From an uncultured Eggerthella sp. (lineage in GTDB: Bacteria > Actinomycetota > Coriobacteriia > Coriobacteriales > Eggerthellaceae): DNA of 11,941 bases. The position numbers and the translations under genes were made by a program. The number at the start of each line of letters is the position of its first letter. Positions within the stretch are counted from its first letter, which is position 1. Of the stretch, positions 1 through 5,196 are shown piece after piece. A model generated the notes under the pieces. It made no database searches, was not told the DNA's origin, and saw only the letters and a program-made list of their open reading frames with translations. Location: NCBI GenBank assembly GCA_900551155.1, contig URVA01000040.1, forward strand, positions 1 to 11,941. The letters run 5' to 3'.

Positions 1-605
1 ATAAGAGAAGATCCACCACGAGAATACGCCACTATTTCGCCATTGGTAACGAGGTCTGTCTGCCCCGATACGGCAACAGCGCCACCCGTGTAGCGAGCTA
101 GGGCAACTGCAGCATCACGTGCGGCGGCAACCTCGTCGGTGCTATCCACTCCACGAGCACGGGAAAGATCTTCTGTAGTACCTTCCAAATTCCACAGACC
201 TGCAAGGGCAATTATTTCTGAAGCATTACCGCGGATGATAGTGGGCTTGTATTGCTTTACCTCGAGCAGCAAATCAGTGCGCTGCTGACCAATGCCAATA
301 CCAACAGGATCAATTACCCAAGGCTTGCCTGCATTAAACGCTGCTGCGGCGGTCCGAGGAATGGTTTCGGTATAGATGGGAAATTGAGTACCCATATTAA
401 GATACACAGCTCCACCTGCCGCAACTAAGCATTCACCTTCATCGGGTAGATATACCATTGCCGCTGATCCACCCACTGCAAGCTGAGCATTTGCTACAAA
501 ATCGATCGTTACCGTATTGGTTACCGATCCTGCCATAGGATTGGTAGCGCGAACATCTTCGACTGCTTTCACGATGTTTTGCTTGAGTTGTTCGGATTCA
601 ATCAA
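1..605 (-). CDS. thiM: Hydroxyethylthiazole kinase ThiM, 3' end cut by the window edge
   Basis: The reverse strand encodes about 201 residues beginning MIESEQLKQNIVKAVEDVRA and running open to base 1. ThiM is usually about 260-280 residues, so roughly the last quarter lies outside. ThiM phosphorylates 4-methyl-5-(2-hydroxyethyl)thiazole with ATP, salvaging the thiazole half of thiamine in the cytoplasm. Visible family features are the N-terminal NPMAGSVTNTVTIDFVANAQ segment (usual PLVHxITNxVVxNxxAN), a central WVIDPVGIGIG, then PTIIRGNASEI. The start is TTG at 603-605. AAGGAG lies six bases upstream, and the nearby ATG at 608-610 reads only Met-Arg-stop. The initial motif has NPMAG where PLVHN is common, a mild divergence. 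The upstream TPP riboswitch supports the assignment. A thiE or thiD partner could follow beyond the edge but is not seen. Confidence 0.93.
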   Translation of the reverse strand, partial: MIESEQLKQNIVKAVEDVRATNPMAGSVTNTVTIDFVANAQLAVGGSAAMVYLPDEGECLVAAGGAVYLNMGTQFPIYTETIPRTAAAAFNAGKPWVIDPVGIGIGQQRTDLLLEVKQYKPTIIRGNASEIIALAGLWNLEGTTEDLSRARGVDSTDEVAAARDAAVALARYTGGAVAVSGQTDLVTNGEIVAYSRGGSSL

Positions 606-611
606 CGCATT

Positions 612-617
612 CTCCTT
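612..617 (-). promoter_or_regulatory. Ribosome binding site that fixes the TTG start of thiM
   Basis: AAGGAG on the reverse strand ends six bases before TTG at 605-603. The ATG at 610-608 is only one base from this site and its frame stops after two codons, so TTG is the only start with good spacing that opens the ThiM frame. Confidence 0.75.
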
Positions 618-654
618 ACATTAGACGTTTCCAATTCCATGCTGCGACCCAAAC

Positions 655-684
655 AAAAAGGAGCGCTGCATAGACAGCGCTCCT
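655..684 (-). terminator. Intrinsic terminator of the thiM leader (riboswitch expression platform)
   Basis: On the reverse strand a perfect 10-bp stem, AGGAGCGCTG with CAGCGCTCCT, encloses the six-base loop TCTATG and is followed at once by a short T run (TTTTTG). It sits between the TPP aptamer and the thiM start. The expected behaviour is premature termination when TPP is bound. I did not find a convincing antiterminator pairing by eye, so the mechanism is inferred from the layout. Confidence 0.88.
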
Positions 685-700
685 AGAAAACCTAAGAATC

Positions 701-786
701 TGCTCCCTACGCCAGTACTAACTGTCAGGTTCAAAGGGTTGGGCTTTTGCCCTCTCAGCCTTTTGCAAATTCAAGGCACCCCTGCA
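701..786 (-). ncRNA. TPP riboswitch (THI element) upstream of thiM
   Basis: The reverse strand carries the conserved THI-box blocks in order: GGGGTGCC, GGCTGAGA, ACCCTTTGAACCTGA and GTTAGTACTGGCGTAGGGA. The P2 arms (GCCTT and AAGGC) and an inserted P3a hairpin (GGGC, GCCC) are visible. P1 looks short: only TGC with GCA pairs cleanly outside the GGGG and GGGA blocks. It binds thiamine pyrophosphate and should switch off the salvage gene thiM through the terminator at 655-684. Confidence 0.96.
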
Positions 787-1050
787 TGTGTTTATTAGTG
801 TAATAGAAAACCAACCAACACAACACATCGATAGTTCATCGGTAGATTATTCACGTGAAAGAAACGTTTGTTAGAATTATCTGCGCTATGGTAAATAACG
901 TACGTATTTGGCACAGCGTAGCATTTGCCACAGTAACTGCGTTCGTAACAGTAGCTACCTCTACGCCATTAAGCATTAGCAAATGCACTACAGAACTTGT
1001 CGAACGCTATTAGCACATAGAAACAGTCCACAAGAAAGGAGTACCGCCAC
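787..1050. other. Divergent intergenic region between the thiM riboswitch and the DUF554 gene
   Basis: This gap must hold the leftward riboswitch promoter and the rightward promoter of the gene at 1051. Neither is clear. AT-rich candidates are TACACT (797-802, reverse strand) and TTGTTA near 870 with GTAAAT 17 bases later (+). Also visible are a 10-bp palindrome TTCACGTGAA (850-859), a direct repeat CATCGATAG/CATCGGTAG (826-834, 837-845), and the inverted pair GCATTTGC/GCAAATGC around 930 and 980. A 41-codon frame (888-1013, +) has a hydrophobic middle but no ribosome binding site, so I do not call it a gene. AAGGAG at 1036-1041 serves the next gene. Confidence 0.5.
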
Positions 1051-1752
1051 ATGATAGGAACCATTATCAATGCGTGTGCCATTCTTGTAGGAAGCTCTAT
1101 TGGTAGCGTAATTAAGCGCGGTCTAAAGCCAAAATATCAGGAAGCTATTTTCACCGCACTTGGTGTCGCTACTATCGGACTTGGCCTTAATGCCGCTATT
1201 CAAAATATGCCAAACAGCAATTACCCTGTCTTATTTATCGTAAGTATGGCACTTGGTGCCGTAATTGGAACTGCGTTGAATCTAGAAGAACGCTTCAAGA
1301 AAGCCGTATCCAAACGAGCAAAAAATGGCACTGAATTTGCTCGCGGACTTTCTACTGCCATTATGCTTTTCTGCGTGGGAACACTGTCCATATTAGGACC
1401 AATCAACAGTGCACTTTACGGTGATGAAACCTTTCTTTTAACGAATGCAACGCTCGATTTTGTATCTTCTATCGTTCTTGCCGCCACGTTTGGTATTGGC
1501 ATTGCCCTTGCTGCAGTGGTGCTCTTTTGTTGGCAGGGCGCTATCTTTTTGTTGGCAAGCTTTTTAGCTCCCTATATGAGCGGCGGTCTTATGACTGAAA
1601 TTGGCATCGTGGGTGGCCTGCTTATTTTGGCAACAGGCATCAATCTTTTAAAGATTAAAGAAATACCCACGATGAATATGCTACCCGCTTTATTTGTGCC
1701 ACCTATTTGGTTTGCACTCGTTTCCTTTATGGGCAGTTTAGGAATAGTTTAA
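1051..1752 (+). CDS. DUF554 family integral membrane protein (YdfK/YqgA-like)
   Basis: This is a 233-residue, very hydrophobic protein. It opens MIGTIINACAILVGSSIG and has the glycine-rich repeated membrane pattern of the DUF554 family (Bacillus YdfK, E. coli YqgA), whose members are of this length. By eye there are about six or seven membrane spans: near residues 1-20, 33-50, 58-78, 98-120, 135-165, 180-200 and 207-230. Cytoplasmic charge sits around residues 80-92 (EERFKKAVSKRAK). The function of the family is not established, and transport or membrane stress roles are guesses. AAGGAG nine bases upstream supports the ATG. It stands alone on its strand and converges on the SMR pair, with a 9-bp repeat rather than a hairpin terminator after its stop. 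Confidence 0.88.
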   Translation: MIGTIINACAILVGSSIGSVIKRGLKPKYQEAIFTALGVATIGLGLNAAIQNMPNSNYPVLFIVSMALGAVIGTALNLEERFKKAVSKRAKNGTEFARGLSTAIMLFCVGTLSILGPINSALYGDETFLLTNATLDFVSSIVLAATFGIGIALAAVVLFCWQGAIFLLASFLAPYMSGGLMTEIGIVGGLLILATGINLLKIKEIPTMNMLPALFVPPIWFALVSFMGSLGIV

Positions 1753-1754
1753 TT

Positions 1755-1881
1755 GTCTTTATACGTTCTGTGCGCTCTGTACTCTCTGCAAACCTTGCGC
1801 CTTCTGCACGTTCTATGCACCCTGCAAACCTTGCGCGTTTTACGTACTCTACAAACCTTACGCGTTTTGTATCTTTTGCGC
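1755..1881. repeat. Imperfect 9-bp tandem repeat between convergent genes
   Basis: Written in blocks of nine, the + strand reads CGTTCTGTG, CGCTCTGTA, CTCTCTGCA, AACCTTGCG, CCTTCTGCA, CGTTCTATG, CACCCTGCA, AACCTTGCG and so on for about 14 units. Two longer exact copies of TGCAAACCTTGCGC (1787-1800, 1823-1836) and a two-mismatch copy (1850-1863) lie 36 and 27 bases apart, both multiples of nine. On the reverse strand, in frame with the SMR gene ending at 1858, every third codon is CAA, CAG, TAA or TAG. This suggests a Gln-x-x coding repeat broken by stops. The + strand is C-rich and G-poor: about 34 C to 17 G over 1764-1862. Confidence 0.85.
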
Positions 1882-2295
1882 TTTTTCCTGCGATTTTCTA
1901 GCTTCGAGTTCATCGGTTCCCGTATTCAGGAAATACACGCCTACCACCACAAGGCCCAAACCTAGAGCCGTCAGTGGAGTAAAGGGATCATGCCAAACAA
2001 GCACGCCTACCAACATAGTAAGCGCCGACCCTACACCACCCCAAATGCCGTAGACCAAACCAAGAGGCATGTGTTCAAGAATGCGAACCAACAAGGTAAA
2101 GGATGTTAAGTAACCCACAATAGTGACAGCGCTTGGCACTGGCACGGTAAAACCTTCTGCCATTTTCAAAGATATCGTTGCAATTACTTCGCAAATAATC
2201 GAGATGCCCAAAAGCAAAAACCAGAATCGTTTGGATACACTTAATTTCTTGATTTCTCGCTTTTTCTCGTTTTGGAATGTTTCAATATTTCCCAT
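1858..2295 (-). CDS. Small multidrug resistance (SMR) family efflux subunit, second of a pair
   Basis: This 145-residue protein has the four-helix SMR core (about residues 23-128) flanked by extra tails; plain SMR proteins have about 105-110 residues. The key membrane-embedded glutamate of helix 1 is E36, in IICEVIATISLKMAEGF. The MPLGLVYGIWGGVGSALT stretch of helix 3 is also typical. The N-terminal 22 residues are charged (ETFQNEKKREIKK). The C-terminal tail after the last helix is rich in K, Q and E and runs into the 9-bp repeat, where the stop falls. SMR proteins exchange protons for cationic drugs, guanidinium or polyamines across the inner membrane. It starts two bases after the stop of its partner, with AGGTG inside the partner's end as likely ribosome binding site. 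The pair resembles heteromeric systems such as EbrAB, YkkCD and MdtIJ. The substrate is unknown. Confidence 0.92.
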   Translation of the reverse strand: MGNIETFQNEKKREIKKLSVSKRFWFLLLGISIICEVIATISLKMAEGFTVPVPSAVTIVGYLTSFTLLVRILEHMPLGLVYGIWGGVGSALTMLVGVLVWHDPFTPLTALGLGLVVVGVYFLNTGTDELEARKSQEKAQKIQNA

Positions 2296-2297
2296 GA

Positions 2298-2615
2298 TTA
2301 GACACCTAATTTCAAAATCACAATACCGCCAATAATTAAAGTGAGCCCAACAATCTTTTTAAGGTTGAATCCTTCTTTCCAGATAATGGCACCCACAATT
2401 GCGGTAAGAGCGATACCTGCGCCCGTCCAAATAGCGTAGACAGGTCCGAGGGGCAACATCATTAGCACCTGCGAGATACACCAAAATGCAACGACGTAGC
2501 CCACAACAATGCCCACAACGGGCAACTTGTATTTAAAGCCTTGCGACGCTTTAAGCATGGAATCAGCAAACACCTCCGCACATACCGCAATGGCTATCAT
2601 GAGATAAGGATTCAT
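2298..2615 (-). CDS. Small multidrug resistance (SMR) family efflux subunit, first of a pair
   Basis: At 105 residues this is a standard-length SMR protein with four predicted helices. The essential helix-1 glutamate is E14 (IAVCAEVFADSMLKASQGF), the same number as in EmrE. Helix 3 has LPLGPVYAIWTGAGIALT, and the protein ends at IVILKLGV without a tail. It is the promoter-proximal gene of a two-gene operon and probably forms an antiparallel heterodimer with the next subunit, as known for EbrAB-type pairs. AAAGGGTG a few bases before ATG is a weak ribosome binding site. The gene is divergent from a BmrR-like MerR activator and lies under a MerR-type promoter, which favours toxic cation or drug efflux over a housekeeping role. 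That last step is inference. Confidence 0.93.
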   Translation of the reverse strand: MNPYLMIAIAVCAEVFADSMLKASQGFKYKLPVVGIVVGYVVAFWCISQVLMMLPLGPVYAIWTGAGIALTAIVGAIIWKEGFNLKKIVGLTLIIGGIVILKLGV

Positions 2616-2737
2616 TCTTCACCCTTTCGAATCGAGTCGCTGTTTCATCGGCTCGAACTCCGCCTTCGAAAAGCGCTTTTCAGTTAATGGCACTTTGCAA
2701 TTAAAGACAGTTGCAATACCTGCTTTTTCGAATTGCT
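2616..2737 (-). other. Leader of the SMR operon with a perfect palindrome
   Basis: Transcription from the MerR-type promoter would give a leader of about 115 bases before the first SMR gene. It holds a perfect 14-bp palindrome GAAAAGCGCTTTTC (2668-2681), repeated TTCGAA boxes, and a TCGAG/CTCGA inverted pair close to the ribosome binding site. It could fold, but no known riboswitch consensus, including the guanidine classes often found before SMR genes, is recognisable. Confidence 0.4.
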
Positions 2738-2742
2738 ATGCT
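2711..2742 (+). promoter_or_regulatory. Possible promoter of the merR gene
   Basis: TTGCAA (2711-2716) and TATGCT (2737-2742) could be -35 and -10 boxes, but their spacing of 20 bases is long. The -10 overlaps the opposite-strand -10 of the SMR promoter and would start transcription inside the MerR dyad, so bound regulator should repress its own gene. A second TTGCAAT copy lies at 2695-2701. Confidence 0.3.
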
Positions 2743-2768
2743 AAACTCTGCCCCAAGGGTAGAGTCAA
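2738..2768 (-). promoter_or_regulatory. MerR-type promoter and operator driving the SMR pair
   Basis: On the reverse strand TTGACT (2768-2763) and TAGCAT (2743-2738) are separated by exactly 19 bases, the over-long spacer that MerR family activators correct by distorting DNA. The spacer region holds a dyad at 2745-2765: ACTCT-G-CCC, three central bases, GGG-T-AGAGT. The TTGACTCT...CCC start matches my memory of the Bacillus BmrR operator (TTGACTCTCCCC...). The regulator encoded next door is BmrR-like, so it very likely binds here. The AAGGAG of the merR gene overlaps the -35 box. Confidence 0.85.
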
Positions 2769-2777
2769 GGAGCCATC

Positions 2778-3620
2778 ATGAGAAATTCACTTCTTTCAAT
2801 AGGTGAAGCAGCAAAACTCAAAAACGTCAGCATAAAAGCACTTCGCTATTACGAAAAACTGGGCATTTTTAATCCTGCTTATATCGATCCACAAAGCGGA
2901 TATCGCTACTATTCGCCTGCTCAGCTCTTTGATCTCGATGTTATTTTGACCTGCGGCGAACTCGGTATACCACTTAAACACATCCTTGATTATCAGACTG
3001 ACCAAGGCACCATAGATTTACGTCAATTACTTATCGAAGGATCTGAGCTTGCCGAACAAAAGATGAAACGAGCACATCAGTCGCTTCTTCAGATCAATTC
3101 ATATTTAGAAGAGATGGAGCAACAAGACAGTTTTCGCCACTGCGCCAACACCTACACACGGACAATGCCTTCACACTATTTTTGTGCCAAACCTTGGGAT
3201 ATTAATCGTGCCTTTGAAATAAAGAAGTACTTAAAAACCATGAGCGATCTTTATCAGCTTGCCGACGAACTTGGCACAACGCCGCTCTACTTTCAGGGAT
3301 TACTTATCGATACGACTTCAACCGAAAAAGCACCTGCGTGCCAAGCGTATGTAGCGGTTGATTTGTATCCCAGTAAATCAGACACCAACCCACAAACAAA
3401 CGAAGCAGATATCAAATACCTCCCTGAAGATACCTACACAGGATTTCGCATCGAAAGCAACGACTTGACCGAATGCATCACTGCGGCACTTACGTATGCC
3501 AAAGAGCATCCAGGTTTCTTTGTTATGACCGAAATCTGGGACGCAGAGCTCGCTGCCAATACCTTCATCATAGAACTATTACAAAGTGGTAAAATTCTGA
3601 ACGTTTCTGTTCCCGACTAA
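2778..3620 (+). CDS. MerR family transcriptional activator, BmrR-like, with effector-binding C-terminus
   Basis: This 280-residue protein has the size and layout of BmrR. A winged helix-turn-helix spans about residues 5-72: LLSIGEAAKLKNVSIKALRYYEKLGIF, then the wing AYIDPQSGYRYYS. A linking coiled coil spans about 78-118 (LAEQKMKRAHQSLLQINSYLEEMEQ). A C-terminal domain of about 160 residues probably has a GyrI-like effector fold, inferred from length and family rather than from clear motifs. No metal-binding cysteine pattern is seen, so a drug or organic cation is the likelier signal. AAGGAG five bases upstream fixes the ATG. It is divergent from the SMR pair and sits 14 bases before a symporter gene, with which it may be co-transcribed. 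Confidence 0.93.
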   Translation: MRNSLLSIGEAAKLKNVSIKALRYYEKLGIFNPAYIDPQSGYRYYSPAQLFDLDVILTCGELGIPLKHILDYQTDQGTIDLRQLLIEGSELAEQKMKRAHQSLLQINSYLEEMEQQDSFRHCANTYTRTMPSHYFCAKPWDINRAFEIKKYLKTMSDLYQLADELGTTPLYFQGLLIDTTSTEKAPACQAYVAVDLYPSKSDTNPQTNEADIKYLPEDTYTGFRIESNDLTECITAALTYAKEHPGFFVMTEIWDAELAANTFIIELLQSGKILNVSVPD

Positions 3621-3634
3621 AGAGAAAGTGAACC

Positions 3635-5062
3635 ATGAGTAATAAAGCATTTGATACAGCAGCAAATGCTGGTTCTTCTCGCGAGCATTTTGCCTCACGT
3701 ATTGGATTTATCCTTATTGCTGCTGGATGCGCAATTGGTATCGGCAACGTTTGGCGTTTCCCCTACATCACCGGCGAATATGGTGGCGGCGCATTTGTAT
3801 TGTTGTATCTGATCTTCTTGGTAATTCTAGGCCTACCTGTTATGGTCATGGAATTTGCAGTAGGTCGTGCTGCTCAAAAAAGCGCTGCACAGGCCTTCGA
3901 TATCCTTGAGCCAAAACGTCGTTTCCACTGGTTTTCTTGGTGGGGCTATATTGGCTGCATGATTCTGATGATGTTTTACACCACTGTTGCAGGTTGGATG
4001 CTTGCCTATATTCCAAAGATGGCAACAGGAACCTTTAATGGTGGCGGAAGCGAAGTGGCGGCAAACGTCTTCAGCGCAATGCTTGCCAATCCCAGCGAGC
4101 TTATTGGCTGGATGTTAGCTGCTGTTGCCATTGGATTTGCTATTTGCAGCCTTGGTCTTCAAAAGGGCGTAGAACGCATCACGAAATGGATGATGGCGAT
4201 TTTATTCGTCGTCATGATTGCGCTGTGTATACGAACCATGACATTGCCAGGCGGAGCTGAAGGTATTGCCTTTTATCTGATTCCCGACTTCTCTCGTTTA
4301 TTTGAAAACGGATGGTCGACCTTCGGTGAAGCAACTTATGCCGCAATGGGACAAGCGTTCTTCTCGCTTTCCTTGGGTATTGCTGCAATGGAAATTTTTG
4401 GTTCTTATATCAAGCGCGAGCGTCGTTTAACCAGTGAAGCAATTTCTGTAACAGCACTTAATACCGTTGTTGCTATTCTTGCTTGTTTGATTATTTTCCC
4501 CGCATGCTTCGCTTACGGAGTAACTCCTGACTCTGGCCCTTCTTTGGTTTTTGTAACTTTGCCATTGGTATTTGCGCAAATGCCCTTGGGAGAACTTTGG
4601 GGCGCTTTGTTCTTCGTATTTATGAGCTTTGCAGCGCTTTCCACGGTTATCGCAGTTTTCGAAAACCTTATCAGCTGGTGCATGGATAAATGGGGCATGA
4701 CTCGCTCTAAAGCAGTTGCTATCAACGGTGTTCTCGTGATTATATTGAGCCTTCCCTGCGCACTCGGATTCAACGTATTATCTGGCGTTACTATCCCTGC
4801 TATTGGTGATATTCAATCAATCGAAGACTTCATCGTATCCAACAACATGTTGCCTTTGGGTTCCTTGGTCTTCGTCTTGTTCTGTACGCGCCGTTATGGC
4901 TGGGGTTGGAAGAACTTTGTTACAGAAGCAAATATGGGCAAAGGCATTGCCTTCCCTGCGTGGAGCCGCATTTGGGTATCCTACGGCATCCCTGTGCTGA
5001 TCATCATCATTTTCATCATGGGTTATGCGCCAAAAATTATGACGTGGCTGGGATTAGGCTAA
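3635..5062 (+). CDS. Sodium:neurotransmitter symporter (NSS/SNF) family transporter
   Basis: This is a 475-residue integral membrane protein. The NSS signature covers helix 1 and the start of helix 2: RIGFILIAAGCAIGIGNVWRFPYITGEYGGGAF, including the unwound GNVWRFPY that binds substrate and sodium, then the GLPVMVMEFAVGR loop. Length and hydrophobic segments suggest 11 helices, as in the bacterial MhsT type, rather than 12 as in LeuT. Members import amino acids or related amines with sodium. The exact substrate cannot be read from the sequence. It follows the MerR gene by 14 bases with only a weak ribosome binding site (GAGAAAGTG), suggesting transcription with the regulator. It ends at a strong terminator. 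Confidence 0.94.
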   Translation: MSNKAFDTAANAGSSREHFASRIGFILIAAGCAIGIGNVWRFPYITGEYGGGAFVLLYLIFLVILGLPVMVMEFAVGRAAQKSAAQAFDILEPKRRFHWFSWWGYIGCMILMMFYTTVAGWMLAYIPKMATGTFNGGGSEVAANVFSAMLANPSELIGWMLAAVAIGFAICSLGLQKGVERITKWMMAILFVVMIALCIRTMTLPGGAEGIAFYLIPDFSRLFENGWSTFGEATYAAMGQAFFSLSLGIAAMEIFGSYIKRERRLTSEAISVTALNTVVAILACLIIFPACFAYGVTPDSGPSLVFVTLPLVFAQMPLGELWGALFFVFMSFAALSTVIAVFENLISWCMDKWGMTRSKAVAINGVLVIILSLPCALGFNVLSGVTIPAIGDIQSIEDFIVSNNMLPLGSLVFVLFCTRRYGWGWKNFVTEANMGKGIAFPAWSRIWVSYGIPVLIIIIFIMGYAPKIMTWLGLG

Positions 5063-5070
5063 ATAAAAGC

Positions 5071-5110
5071 AATCAGGCAATCACCTTCGGGCGATTGCCT
5101 GATTTTTTAT
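5071..5110 (+). terminator. Strong intrinsic terminator after the symporter gene, perhaps bidirectional
   Basis: A perfect 12-bp stem, AATCAGGCAATC (5071-5082) with GATTGCCTGATT (5093-5104), is capped after one mismatch by CC-TTCG-GG, a stable UUCG tetraloop. Six T bases follow from 5103. Read on the reverse strand, the hairpin is followed by GCTTTTATTT, so it may also stop the fatty acid operon arriving from the right. Confidence 0.93.
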
Positions 5111-5171
5111 ATTGGTTATAGATGTATTCGTTAAAGAAAAAATTCCACGAAATAGAAGGGTAAATGGCAAA

Positions 5172-5190
5172 TTAGGCACGATTGGCCTAA
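5172..5190 (-). other. Small hairpin just after the accDA stop
   Basis: TTAGGC (5172-5177) and GCCTAA (5185-5190) form a 6-bp stem with a seven-base loop, seven bases after the accDA stop codon on the reverse strand. No good T run follows, so it is at best a 3'-end protecting hairpin or weak terminator. Nothing else is evident in 5111-5196. Confidence 0.35.
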
Positions 5191-5196
5191 ATCGAC

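Noticed and set aside
1755..1881. Possible CRISPR array
   Set aside because: Units are nine bases and contiguous, with no unique spacers of 30 bases or more. It is a short degenerate tandem repeat.
1753..1965. A + strand open frame rich in Leu (repeated x-Leu-x) over the 9-bp repeat
   Set aside because: It has no ribosome binding site, starts right at the stop of the DUF554 gene with a non-ATG codon, and runs antisense into the SMR gene. The Leu pattern is the mirror image of the 9-bp repeat.
2616..2777. Guanidine riboswitch upstream of the SMR genes
   Set aside because: The recognisable guanidine-I, -II and -III core motifs are not present on either strand. The MerR-type promoter already explains control.
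2778..3620. Metal-sensing MerR (MerR, CueR or ZntR type)
   Set aside because: The protein is about twice the length of metal sensors and lacks the C-terminal cysteine motif. Its wing sequence and length match BmrR-like drug sensors.
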